Shown here piece after piece: positions 13,091 to 24,841 of a stretch of 64,000 nt of DNA (the stretch's first letter is position 1; each line of letters begins with the position of its first letter). The notes under the pieces are model-generated. The model was not told where the DNA came from. It ran no database searches and worked only from the letters and a program-made list of their open reading frames with translations. The translations under genes were made by a program, and so were the position numbers. Location of the stretch: assembly GCA_037975125.1 (NCBI GenBank), contig CM075853.1:56705091-56769090 (forward strand), written 5' to 3'. This stretch comes from Latrodectus hesperus. Its lineage: Eukaryota > Arthropoda > Arachnida > Araneae > Theridiidae.

Positions 13091-13309
13091 TTTAACCGGT
13101 TTAACAATAAAATGAATAAAATTATGAATCCCGCCATTCATTAAAACTTTTCACATTCTATCTTCTTTAATTCCATTGTATTCATGTTATTTTCATTTAC
13201 CTTGTGTATGAATTTTCTGTGAATCATATATTTGTTTTAAAATAATTTATTCAAAATACAAATGTGTTTATTTAAAAGCATATTATAAATCCAAATCATT
13301 GAGTTAATA

Positions 13310-13530
13310 TAGTCTGATGAGAAAAGATGTCGCTATCGTAGACAAGATATAGCGAGTTTGATACTTAATCCGACCTAAGACTACCGTAGGGAACACTGAG
13401 AAAGTGTATGAATGATAAAAGTTCTATAGAAATGAATGCCTCTTTTAGTGTGGCGTGTGAAGAAGGATACCAGCACAGGTATCGACCACTTACTTGACCA
13501 TAGTTGAAAATTACGAGGCAGAATATATAT
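13310..13530 (+). mobile_element. Degenerate SINE, spider-type
   Basis: From memory, the segments around 13355-13400, 13435-13465 and 13470-13520 (ending GAAAATTACGAGG) align in order with a tRNA-derived SINE common in orb-weaver genomes, including its AAAATTACGAGG end. The copy has many mutations and a worn B box (GAGTTTGATACTT). A repeat-library search is needed to confirm the family. Confidence 0.5.
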
Positions 13531-14780
13531 AAAGCGGTTTCACAGTATGCAGAAAGGTAACTACAAACGTTTAAATTATAATTAATAACAAAAATAAAAT
13601 TATTTTATAAATTGGAAAAATAACTGGAATAAATGTATTTTTCATATAAACATTTCTTATTGATAGTCAATTTTATTCAAAGTTAAAAATTGAACATAAA
13701 TTAATTGTGCCTATTTGGGTTTTATTTTTCATACAATAACTTCCTTATTACTTTTAAACACGAAGCAGAAAATAGTATCCTTTATGTCAAATTCAGAATT
13801 TTACATGCATGAAATTGTTCATATATTTTAGAATTTTATATTTAAGAAAGTATCTATAGAATACATAATTGTTATTGTAATAAATATATCATTATAATAC
13901 ATTTTTGAAATATTTGTGTTATGAAAATACATCATAAGAAAACGTTTTGATATTTAAATCTGATAAATTGATCTGATAATTAAAATATGAAATAAATGAT
14001 CTTTAGAGATTATAAAGCTCTTCAATAAAAATTATTATCTGCAAATATTTTAAACATCTTTGTTGTCATATCATGAAAAATATCAGTATTACGTATGAAA
14101 AGGATATCAAATTTCAATCCATCGAACTTTAACTTTTTGTTTAGATTTTTCTTTTCTCAACTTTCAGTTTTTTTGTTCAGCTTTTATGAACTTATATAAT
14201 TAAAATAAATACATAATCCTGTTTCCTGAATTTTTTTGTTTTTCACTTAAATAATATTCTTAATTAAAATTCAAAAGATAAGCTACGACAGAAAATATAT
14301 AATGTGGAGAAAAATCATTTCCATTTTATTTTATTTTTTATTAACTTTTAAATTCTTTAACTTTTATTAACAAGTGTATGTTTAATTTTATGATATTGTA
14401 AATAAAAATTTTATGATAATATATTTATGTACCTTAAGTCCACCGAATATGCTCTATTATTATTATTAAATTGTAAATAACATTGTAAATAACATCTTTT
14501 ATTATTCGTTATACTTTATCTTTTTGTTGGATTATGTAATTAAATTTTATACTGACTTAAAAATTGCTTACATGAAAATATGAACTATGAAATAAAATAC
14601 ATATCACTGATCACCTGAATAATTATTTTATACTAGTAATATTTATTTCATTTAATAGTTATTATTTTATTTATATACTTATAATTTTATACATATAATA
14701 CTTATTGTTATTTTATAATTTTATTGAGGTATATATATATTGTTTTATTTAAGTATGTATTTATTATTTTATTTTTTCTT

Positions 14781-14915
14781 GTAGGTCAATGGCGGAATGA
14801 TAAGCCTTCCTTACTCCTAAGCGTCACGGGTTTGAACCCCAATTCGGGAATAGATGTTCCTTTCTCTTTCTGTAAATCTTTATCCTTTTTGCTTAGATGA
14901 TGAATGAATATGGTC
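14781..14915 (+). mobile_element. tRNA-derived SINE, degenerate copy
   Basis: Carries pol III-type boxes: an A box-like TCAATGGCGGAATGA at 14786 and a B box-like GGGTTTGAACCCC near 14828. The following AATTCGGGAATAGATG and pyrimidine-rich stretch aligns with the complete SINE at 55664-55945 (TTCGGGCATGGATG and the same downstream order). Related sequence may continue to about 15080. It is not a functional tRNA gene. Confidence 0.65.
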
Positions 14916-15788
14916 GAATCTGTTATTAATTACCTTATTATTATTTTTGATATAAATATATTCCCCCTATTATTTTTAACCTAAATAGATTTTGACGAAC
15001 CTCAAGGTGGTTTGAATCCAGAGCTGTTAAAGACTGGAGCTCAAATCTCTGTAAATAAGTCAGTCAGTAAGAAATGCAGCAAAGCAAAAGAGAAGCAACT
15101 GCTTTAATGCTTTAGCTAAAAAAACATATTGTTTAAAATGTGTTTTACCATAAATATATTTCTATCCATGAAAAGTTAAAATATCTTTTGTGTTATGTTT
15201 ACATGTATTACCGCAAAACCTAAAAACCATTAATGGTCACATTGCCTAAGGAATCTGCAGATTAACTGATTTGATCCATGAGAAACGAACGCTTCCTGCA
15301 TTTTCAAGGGATTTTTTTAATTAAAAGTTTTAGTATCATTCGAGCTCAAAAGTTGTCTATTGAAAATTTGATTCCCTTAATTAATTTGTTAATTCTTTTA
15401 GTGGATGAACTTGATTTGATTCTTTAGATACCGACAAATAAAAAAATAACACTATGCTAATTTGTTTAATTATAATATTAGTTAAATTGTAATATTATTT
15501 TATTTCATAAAACACAGTTTTTGTTTTTTAAATGAGTTAGTCATTAATTCCATTAACCAATTCTCTAATTGTAATAACTTCTTTCTTTAAATAAATAATC
15601 AGCATGTGATTGTAAGCGTACGCATTACTGTTTTTTCCTACCGATATCTTATTTTCATTTTAATAAACGCATAGTAGATAGTTTGCATATTACTTATATA
15701 ATTTGAGAAATGAAGCAATATATCGGTACTTTAAAAAAATCATGCTAGTTCATTTTTATAGATGATCTCTAGAACAACTTACTTCCAT

Positions 15789-15855
15789 CCCACCAAAACT
15801 GGTAGAATCCTTTTAGGATTAGGTACAGGGAGTTCTGCTGGTGTAAACTAAACTA
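15789..15855 (+). mobile_element. 67-bp retroposed fragment with 16-bp TSD
   Basis: The insert is flanked by identical 16-bp repeats AACAACTTACTTCCAT at 15773-15788 and 15856-15871. It ends in a (TAAAC)n tail, as expected for a heavily 5'-truncated non-LTR element or a SINE end. The source family is not identified. Confidence 0.75.
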
Positions 15856-16549
15856 AACAACTTACTTCCATGATCCTGCTGTGTCATATGTATTAATTTT
15901 TAAATAACTTTTTAAGAAATACAAAATATTTGTTATTGAAAAGTAATTAGATTTTATAAAATTATTTTGCTTCACATAAAACTTGGAATTTTTTCTTTCA
16001 TATTCACTGTAACAACGCTTTTTAATTTTGTAAAATAATTACTACCTTGGTTAATTGGTTTCTTGTAATAATACTATAAAGATTAATTATTATTACATAA
16101 AAATAAAATTCCCTATTCGGTAGATACACTTTTAAGATAACCTGACAATTTTTTATTCATATATCTTCGTAAATTTCGTGTGCATTAAATCGTAGTAATT
16201 TAATAGATAACTCTTTATGTTAGAAGTGTGGTTATTTTCACTCTCGCTTCGAACTGTGATACTCTTTTAAGCAGCTAATCACAGCTCTCTTAACACTCGG
16301 TCGATTAAAGATCTTAACAGCTTCTCTGTAACTTTCATTTTGGAATGAAGAGCTCTTTTAGTGTGCCACCCTTCTTGAGATAGCTCAAAGGCAATCATCA
16401 GCCCATTGACTTCATCTGAAGGATTACAATTTATAGTCAGCCCCCTCAGAATACGATCTAAAATAGTCCTCATTCCGCTCTCGGATGCTTGGGAGGTGCT
16501 ACAACGCGTGCTCCGCTTCCATTGATCAAGAGTACTCTGACAGACCACG

Positions 16550-16587
16550 CCAATAGGAGAGCGTTTCCCGGCTCAAATCCTTATTGG
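16550..16587. promoter_or_regulatory. Pair of opposed CCAAT boxes
   Basis: CCAAT at 16550-16554 on the + strand and its complement ATTGG at 16583-16587, about 33 bp (roughly three helical turns) apart. Spaced NF-Y-type sites are common in TATA-less promoters. Both lie in the GC-rich block upstream of exon 1. Confidence 0.4.
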
Positions 16588-16597
16588 TTCGTTTGAG

Positions 16598-16605
16598 TCA
16601 AGTGG
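16598..16605 (+). promoter_or_regulatory. Consensus NK2 homeodomain binding site
   Basis: TCAAGTGG fits the T(C/T)AAGTGG consensus known for NKX2 proteins. It lies about 615 bp upstream of the NK2.1 start codon, within the short near-palindrome GAGTCAAGTGGACTC and 11 bp from an inverted CCAAT box. Feedback by the gene's own product is an inference. Confidence 0.45.
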
Positions 16606-16878
16606 ACTCCACCTCCTTTCCCGAACACTCCGAAAGAGAAAGAGATCCTGTCGTCTTTTATTGCTCATCATCCGTTTCTCTCTTTTCTTTCTCCTCATCT
16701 TCATCATCGCTGATCAGACGACTCCTGGGAATTTTCTCTTCTCCCTCCTCTAGAAATTAGATTGATAAATCCGATTCCCCTCCATCCCAGGCATTCGAAA
16801 GGGGAGAGAGAGAGAGATAGCTTCCATGAAAAACGGTTTCTGATTTTAAAAGGGGGTACACCGGACGGGGTGTGACTC

Positions 16879-16890
16879 TGCGCATGCGTT
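16879..16890 (+). promoter_or_regulatory. NRF1-like palindromic element
   Basis: TGCGCATGCGTT resembles the NRF1 consensus TGCGCATGCGCA. It is about 330 bp upstream of the start codon. The same 11-mer TGCGCATGCGT occurs once more, at 33555 in the intron. Confidence 0.45.
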
Positions 16891-17006
16891 CTCCCTCGGA
16901 ACGTCAACAACTCGCCAAGAGTCCCATTGGTCGCACTGACGCTGTTGTTCGTCACGGCGACCCCCCACCCCTTCCCGAGGAGACAACCCTCCTCTGTTCC
17001 ACTTGC

Positions 17007-17051
17007 ATGGCCTCCAACGTAGCACGGCACTCCACTCACACATACGAGTAG
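17007..17051 (+). other. Short upstream ORF candidate, 14 codons
   Basis: ATG at 17007 opens a frame of 14 residues (MASNVARHSTHTYE) ending in TAG at 17049-17051, 168 bp before the NK2.1 start. If transcription starts upstream of 17007, this would be a uORF able to reduce translation of the main frame. No transcript evidence is available here. Confidence 0.3.
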
Positions 17052-17219
17052 GCGAGTTCCGAAGTAGGCCGCTCAGCATCGGACTCTCCCTGCCCTCGAG
17101 TAGTGACCGCAGTTCGGGCGTAGAAGGAGGAGCACCCTTAAGGAAAAAGATCTCCGGCGAAGGGGTCTCTCTCCTTGTGAGGGGTCTCTTGGGGTAAAAG
17201 CTCTGGCGTCTCGGAAGCA

Positions 17220-17541
17220 ATGTCACTGAGTCCCAAACATTCTACTCCGTTTTCTGTGACCGATATCCTAAGCCCACTCGAAGAGAGTTACAAGAAGGCC
17301 GTCGCAGCTGCTGCCGCCGCGGCTGAAAACTCCGGACTAGGTTCTGCTTACAGGGGCCCCCAGACTCAAGCAGCCATGAACGTGCCCGTCACAAACCCTT
17401 ACATGCACATGTCCCAGCTCTCCCACCCGAACACCTTCCCCACCCAGTATTGCAACGGGACGGACATCTCGGCTCACTACGGGGACGTCCGGCAGTCCGC
17501 TCCAGGATGGTACAGCACCACTCCAGACCCTCGCTTTGCAA
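17220..17541 (+). CDS. NK2.1 (scro / Nkx2-1 orthologue): NK2.1 homeobox gene, coding exon 1 (TN domain)
   Basis: This exon encodes residues 1-107 plus the first base of codon 108 of an NK2.1-class transcription factor. The start [20 protein letters not shown] is the TN (tinman/Eh1-like, Groucho-binding) motif, which in NKX2-1 and scarecrow also begins at the initiator Met; this fixes the start. Residues 9-26 hold the motif, 29-35 are a seven-Ala run, and residues 80-107 include [12 protein letters not shown], close to vertebrate NKX2-1. The exon ends in a strong donor, GCAA|GTAAGT, at 17541/17542. The reading frame runs only 8 bases past it before a stop, so splicing is required. The one-base overhang (A) plus TT from exon 2 makes Ile and gives DPRFA-ISRLMG, matching the NKX2-1 sequence across the same intron. 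The protein is nuclear and by family acts in brain and foregut/pharynx patterning. The exon is much richer in GC than its surroundings. Confidence 0.96.
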
Positions 17542-18907
17542 GTAAGTAAATATCAGATTTTTCTCTTCTCCAGACAAACGTAACTTTTAGCCTTATAAAC
17601 TACTCTCATCTTTTCATTTGAGCATAACTTCATGTCTATAATTTTTGCTAAGATATTCGAAAAAGCAGATTAGAAGAGTGAGATGAAAATAGAAGATAAA
17701 TACTCTTACAAATATAAATTATTATAATGTGAAATGTCTTTTTAAAAAATGTTTGTTTCATTATTATATATAGCATTTTTATGGTATAAATAATATAAAA
17801 TTTTATTCATTTCCAGGCAATGATTAATAAATAAAATTACTGCCTTTATATCTTGAATAAAAATAATTGTCACCTAAAAATTATTTTTTCTGAAGTTCAT
17901 TTTTATAAGTTAGTAACTTTGATGCTTTTTTAAATTTAATTTTATCTTAAACTTATGTTTCCTATTCAACTGTATATCTGCCACATGTCTTTTTCAGACA
18001 CATGTTGTCATCAAAGTAATTCACACATTTTCTTTATCCTTTATCTGTAGAGAAATATTTACTTACAGTAAAGCAATTATTAGTTGTTAATTAATAAATA
18101 AATTTGTTAGATGATTAAATAAATTAAATTATGAATAAAAAAATATCAGTTTCGATCCTGAATCCAAAAATGTAGTTTTATAGTTTATACTTAAGAAGTA
18201 CTAATGATGATTGCTGTTAAAAATATTTTTCATTGCTTTATATTTTCTTGCATAAGCATTTAAACAAATAATTAATAAAGCTTTTGTGTTTTGTAATTGC
18301 TAAGTAGACTTGTAAATTGACTTGCATATTGCTGCGTGACTTGTAGTAAATAAAGCTCTTCATATGTGAAATTTTTAAGTGATTACATGTAACTTAAAAG
18401 TATTAAGGGTTATATTTCATTGTAGATTAAAAAATTAATAATTTCTCAAAGTTGTATTAAATTAAAAATCAATATTTTTAGTTTTCCAAAAAAATACTAT
18501 ATTATTCAAAATGTGATCAGCAAAGTAAGAAAAATCAGTATGATGTAAAAAAAAGATTTAATCTTAAAAATTTGTTAAAAGTTGCATTATATTATTTTTA
18601 AATTCTAAATATGAGTGTGAGATTCAAGTGGAAAATCAATTTAAGCACAATGTGAAGAATATGAGAATGCAAACACAGCCTTATATTTCAGATATTAAAT
18701 GTTGTCTGCAGTGGCATAATTGAGGTGCCTTTTTAATTTTAATAAGACTTCTACAAATTTCCACAAGACTATATAAAATTAATTAATATAATCACCAGCA
18801 GCAAATTTTAGTATTTTAGTTTCGTTTTAAAAAAAGTAGTATAAAAAGGGAGAAAAATAAGAGCAATGCTTTGCCATCATCATAAAATAATTAATTCCTT
18901 AAGTTAA

Positions 18908-18910
<3 letters not shown>

Positions 18911-18987
<77 letters not shown>
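18911..18987. repeat. (TA)n microsatellite
   Basis: 77 bp of alternating TA, immediately upstream of the 18989-19088 hairpin. Confidence 0.97.
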
Positions 18988-18988
<1 letters not shown>

Positions 18989-18992
<4 letters not shown>

Positions 18993-19088
18993 CTTAAATG
19001 GGCTTCGTATCCAAATCAAAAATTGTTTGAATATGTATATTCATATTTAAATAATATTTGTTTTGGATATGAAGCCTATTAAAGTTCT
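18989..19088 (+). ncRNA. Hairpin with 47-bp stem, pre-miRNA-like or foldback element
   Basis: Left arm 18989-19035 and right arm 19042-19088 are equal in length and separated by a 6-nt loop. Counting by eye, 40 of 47 positions are Watson-Crick pairs. Four of the seven remaining would be G:U pairs in RNA of the + strand, the sense of the host intron, leaving three mismatches. The size and small loop resemble a microRNA precursor or young palindrome. A foldback/MITE origin is equally possible, as a (TA)n array abuts it. No known miRNA seed was recognised. Confidence 0.4.
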
Positions 19089-21774
19089 TTATTTATAGTA
19101 AATTTATTTATTTCGTTTCTAATAATAGAAGTATGAAGCGCTAAGAAATAACTTAATGAATAAGAATTTTCAATTTACATAAAAAGAATATGTATAAACA
19201 TTAAAATTAATTTAATGTTCATGCTATAAATCGATAGATGTTATTTTTTATAAGAATTGTGTTCTTATTAAGTTGTATCAATTAATAACTTTTTATACAT
19301 TTAAAAATAAATCTGAATAGATAGTTTTCTTCTGAATTTCTTTTGTTATTTGTTTATATTTTAAAATATTGATTTAATAAGCATTTATTGAAGCCTAATG
19401 CAGTTTTATTTGTTGAATTTGCCTAAAAGTATGTGACTGGTTGTATTTGTATAATAAAAAAGCTTGTTTTAAATTTAAACCTTACTGTCTATAATAACAA
19501 ATCTCTTTCTCACTTTAAAATTTTTGCTACAGTAATTGTCATTAAAAATTAAATTCTTGAAATTTTATATTTTGAGTTCTTTTGACATTTCAGACATGTT
19601 TAATATTAATAACAGAATGATTTACAACCGTTATACTGGTATATAAAACATTCTTACTTATGTGAATAATTTATCAGTAGAATTTTAAAATGGTAATAAA
19701 GAGTTATTAAATAAATTCAATTAAAAAAAAGAGCAGAAAAATTGATTACTTGTTAAAGAATGGCATAAAATCATGACAATGTGTAACGAATATTTTCTTT
19801 TCAATAAAAAATTTTCTGAAAGATTTCTAATTAGTTACTTTCCACTTCGATAGTCTTACAAAGATTTCTAATAGGCGAAGTCATATTTTAGAAAACATTG
19901 CGATGATAAAAATGCTTAAATATAAACATTAAATGAAAATTATAAGAAAAGTTGCTCAAAAATTTGTAAGAATGATTATAGAATTACATCTATTGTTTCT
20001 ATACAAGTAACAATTTGAAATTATTATTACGTTACTAAAAATTTTAATAGCACAGTTCATTCATAAAATTGTTTTAAATTTATTTAACTTTTCTCTTAAT
20101 TTCACCAAGACAAAACAATTGCTGAAAATATAATAAAAAAAAATTATAAAATACATTTTTACCGTAATTTTTACAAATTTATATCTGGAGCATCCATTAC
20201 GTGAAGAAAGGCCAACGTTTGCTGTAGCACTTATACTACTCCAAAGCTTTGCAAAGTAACTCATATTTAAAAAATAACATTTCACTTTTTGAATATTTTA
20301 ATATAGTTTTGGGATAGTACAATTTTAATATTTAATTAAATATTTTTGGAATAAACTTGAAAAAAATTATAATTTCGGTACTCAATTAAGAAAATAATTT
20401 TTATTTTACATTTTTATACGTATATAATAATTAATATAAATGTGTGCTGTGTTGAATTTTAAAATAACTTTTCTTATACACTTCGTTACGTTTGAGGAAT
20501 ATTTTTATCTATACATTTGGTGCTCAAATACAAATTCAAGAACTGTAATAAGCTATAAAATTTGAAGTAATTTCAAGGCAGCTATTGGAAAGGAAACTAG
20601 CTTGGAATTTGCAAGTGTCTTTGGAATAGGTATTTCTTCCAATTTTTTTAACTACATTGAATATTCGATGATAATGCTGTAAGCTTGTAATACTTAAATT
20701 TAAAAAGTATTTTTATGATAAGCGTTTAGAGGGAGGAAAATATATCACTAAAACTTATAATTAATTTTCATCTTTCCGTGCTAAAAAGAGTAGTATAAAA
20801 ATTCAAATCCCACAAAAGCCGTAAATTGGGTTTGCTTTGGTTTTATCACTTTTTTTTTCTCAAGAATGAAAATATATAAAATATAATTTTGTTTCCCACC
20901 TTTAGAAAGGCAAATTAAATTCTGTATTTTGCAATTCTTTTTAAAAATAATTAATAGTTTTCAACAATTATTACATATTTCTCAAATATAAGAAAATATA
21001 ACGCCAGTCTTCTTTATTGCATTTTTAGCTTATGTAATGCTTAATTTTAATGGATAGATCTGAATATTTCAGGCATTAACTATTGAATTAAATTGAGTAG
21101 ATAAAACATTTAATTATTTATATTCAAAAACATTTATGAAAATATTGTAAATACGAAAATTTAGGATCCTTTATTTTACAATTATGAAAATATATTATCT
21201 TTTTACTTTTTTTTAATTTTATCGAGTTCATGTCCGCACCATTTTATACTAAGTTATTTTTATTTTTCATGATATTTTATATCTAAATATATTAAGCATG
21301 TAAGTTAGCATTATAATGAATAAAAGGGAAATACTTTTTTCAGCATATTGTGAATGTATTTAAAATTTTTAACTATCCTAAATTCAAATTAATTTTATAT
21401 ACGTGTGTACCTTATTTTTTTGTATTGAAATTAATACTTTAATTAATTCTGCTTCTTTACTTTATTAGATTTTACTTATTTTACTATCTTATTTAAGAGT
21501 ATCTTATTAATAGAGAAAGTTAATCTTAAAAGTATTTTATTTATACAAATTTTTATTGATAAAAATTATAAAAATCACTTTATTTTTTTCTTTGAAAATT
21601 TATTTATTAAAGGCTTTAAAAGTCAATGTAAAAGAATTTACTAATAATTTTGAATTTACTTCTAATTTTTGATAACCTTGAATATTTACTGGTTGCATTA
21701 TATGTCAGAAAGTAATTGTTTGATTACTTACAAAAACACATTTAGAGAAGATTTATGATTGAAAAAGATCCTGA

Positions 21775-21796
21775 TCTCTCTCTCTCTCTCTCTCTT
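21775..21796. repeat. (TC)n microsatellite
   Basis: About 22 bp of alternating TC, followed by a second short TC run at 21801-21809. Confidence 0.9.
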
Positions 21797-23641
21797 TACC
21801 TCTCTCTCTTTTTTCTAACCTCTGAAAAATTGAAACCCTATCAACATTTTTTAAATATCAGAATTAAGAATAAAAACTATTACTAATAACATATGTTCTA
21901 ATTCTGTATTTGATTTCTCTTTGATAAATAAGGAAATCAATGAACAATTAAAGTAAATGTTTTGTTATTCTATATTGTTTGTTATAAAGTAAGTGTTATA
22001 TACTTTCGTTATTGGCCGAATTGTTTTAACTACTTAATTCGCTTCAATTAATTTTAATTGTAAAATAAAAACACGATATAAATTTGCAACATTTTAGGAG
22101 AACTAATGTTAAAAATTTATAACTGAATATTATTAGCTTATAAATTCCCATTTTTATTAGAAAATGATACTACTTCCTTATACTTTTTTTAAGTTTTCAA
22201 AGAAGTTTTCAAAGAACAGTGTAACTCATCGACGCTTCTAATCTGTAAAAATTTTATAATTTTAGTAATGATGCTAACAAAAAATTATTGATCTGTTCAA
22301 CTAATTAATATCAAATAGTTTGTTGAACGAACTGTATTCAATTTCGTAAAAGTTTCTCAAATGTTTGTTTTGATATTCCAATATTCAATATTTTGCTCTT
22401 AAATCAGATTAATACAGAATCAGTGCAGTAATTAATTATCTCGGTAATAACAATTTTTTTACTTTTTGAAAGAATATACATTAATTTATCAACAGGATAG
22501 TGAATGAAATTTTAAAAAAATGGATTTTAATCTGAATGTGAATATGTAAAATTCTTTCCTTTATCATATTCAGGAATAAATAGTTTAAGGTATTGACTTT
22601 TACGGTTAAACAGTAGAATTTTTTACCATTTGGTATGTCATTGATCATCATCGTAATGTTAGAAAAACCATAGTTCCTACTTGTTTAAAAGTTATAAGTA
22701 TGGCGTTTAAATGTATGCGGTCTTTGTGTTAACTTAAAAAAATAAATAAATTCTTTCATTGCTTTCAAAACGTGTGGAAGTATGTAGGAATTGGAAAAAA
22801 ATATCGCAAAAATATTAAAATTTATTTGCTATTTCATCAAATAAGGAAGAAGAGAACTTCAGGAACTTTTATGCGATGACCTTGAAGAAAACCTTGAATA
22901 TTAAATTATTATTCAGATCTTACCACATTTTTGTTAATTCAAATAAGACAAAATTTAATATCGAAGAATAGTTTGAGATAATTTTTTTGTTAACAAAAAT
23001 AAGCGTTTCATTTTAATCAATATCATTATTCATCACTGGAAAATTCTTTACAACATAAGTATTATGCATAATAGAATTTCATTTTAGTACTTAAATATAA
23101 ATACATTTATGAATGTAAGTGCAATTTTAACATTTCTTATCTACTTTATTTATTTTGGAGTTATATTTCATTTATCTATTTATTTATTTATTTTTATTTT
23201 TTATTTTTTTTAGCTTTTATGCAGTATATTATATAACGTGGGTCAAAATTTTACGAATATGATACTCACGAAAATGCCACTCAATATTTAATTAAGTCAG
23301 GCATTTAGAATGATTGGTTTCGATAGTCTCCAAAATTCATAAGCCAATTTCTTCAACAGTGGCTTTCTAGTACGCACATATTATTTTTCTCCCGAAAATA
23401 TAGCGATACTTATTTCAAACATTTAATGTTGCAATGTATGCGTAGTTAAAAATATCAATTTTAAAAATTAACACATATGAAAAATAACGTTACACTTATA
23501 AGTAAACATTAACATATTAGTTGTAAGAAAACTTCTAAGTATAAAAAGATTATTGTATATTTAGTTTTATAAAACTGTTTATATTATTTTCATTTTATAA
23601 TTAGTTTGAAAGATTAATCAGCATGTCATTGTAGCAGTAAG

Positions 23642-23720
23642 ATTAAATCTGATATGGTGACTTAATGGTCATCATGAGAAACCGCATTGGGTTTCATCAA
23701 GAAACCATATTAGATTTAAT
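23642..23720. repeat. Compound hairpin with alternating GAAACC/GGTTTC segments
   Basis: The outer arms 23642-23658 and 23704-23720 pair over 17 bp with one G:U-type mismatch. Inside lie GAAACC, GGTTTC and GAAACC in order, so the middle segment could pair with either neighbour. Confidence 0.55.
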
Positions 23721-24841
23721 AGTCACCATGATATTGAAGACAGAAAAAAACTCATCAGAAATACAATTCCTATTTCGTAATTTATAAATTATGAAATACA
23801 AAATCAATTAAAATAGCAATTCTGCTAAGCAAAATATCCATTGCGTTTTATTTCTGTAAAAAAAGTGATTTAAAACAAGCAAATAGTTAATGCATATTCG
23901 TACAAAATTAATATTTATAGGGCAATTAAATTAATTAACAGTAATGTTTATTCAAACTACATTCGTGGTATAACTAAGTGCCATTCAGATACAAAAAATT
24001 AAAAAACTAATTAATTAAGCAAGGTTAACATAATTGCTTTTTCGTAGGAGCCATATTTATAAAATAAGTTCAAAATAATAAAAAATGTTTTAAAAAATAA
24101 ATTTTAATATATAATAACTACATATAAGAATAGCTTGGGATTTTTAATAAATGTTTTATGTATTGAATTATAGACTTTTTTGCTTAAATCAGTAGTTATT
24201 AATATTTTTCGTAATTCTGGAACAGGTGTACCATTTATCTTCCTAAGCGCCCTACTCCTTCCCCAAAAAAAGTTTTTTTTAGATAATAAGATGTATAGTC
24301 TTTAAGACCAGTTTATTGTTATAATAACGCCAACCACCTCTTATTTTTCCTTCAATTTCAAGTATTCTTAAGTAAATGTCATTATAAACTGTTATTTCAT
24401 ATTTCCTTACAATCATTTGCTCTTATTTAGACACACAGTTTCGTTTTTATTAACATTATGCCAATACACCTTCAATTTGTCAAATGCATATTTATTGAGA
24501 AAAAAATTACTATTCAAATAAAACTTATTTCATTATTTTTAACTACAAATTATTTTGATAATCATATTTTATAATATGTTTATTTGTTATAAAATTAAAT
24601 CATTTAAAAATTATGGTGAAATATGTTATTAAGTTTAGAAAAATTTTCTTAACAAGTTCATAAATTTATACTTTTTATTTGCTAATCAATTTTAAACTGC
24701 TTCATAAATGGAATGTAAAGGAAAAGTTTAGTTGACTTGAGGCATTAAGTAAGTTTTCTATAGTCAAAGCAATTTTTTTTTCAGCTTAAGAAAAATAGTG
24801 TGCAACTGGGTTATTCCAATAGACATTTTTAAATTATTCAC

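Larger units (their letters stand above)
13531..16269. other. AT-rich flank between SINEs and promoter
   Basis: Except for the SINE at 14781 and the 67-bp insert at 15789, I see only AT-rich non-coding DNA here. Confidence 0.55.
16270..17219 (+). promoter_or_regulatory. NK2.1 promoter and 5' UTR, GC-rich block
   Basis: A sharp rise in GC content begins near 16270 and continues into exon 1. It contains CCAAT at 16550-16554, an inverted CCAAT (ATTGG) at 16583-16587, an NK2-type site TCAAGTGG at 16598-16605, pyrimidine-rich tracts around 16660-16750, and an NRF1-like TGCGCATGCGTT at 16879-16890. I see no TATA box, consistent with a CpG-type promoter. The transcription start cannot be placed from sequence alone. 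The long open frames on both strands here reflect base composition and match no family I recognise. Confidence 0.7.

Noticed and set aside
14781..14850. tRNA gene from A and B boxes (also at 55679-55740)
   Set aside because: No cloverleaf with a proper acceptor stem is evident; both are SINE heads, one with TSD and tail.
16279..17226. Several 89-126-codon minus-strand frames upstream of exon 1
   Set aside because: They overlap one another in the GC-rich promoter/5' UTR block and show no domain; stops are rare there because of composition.
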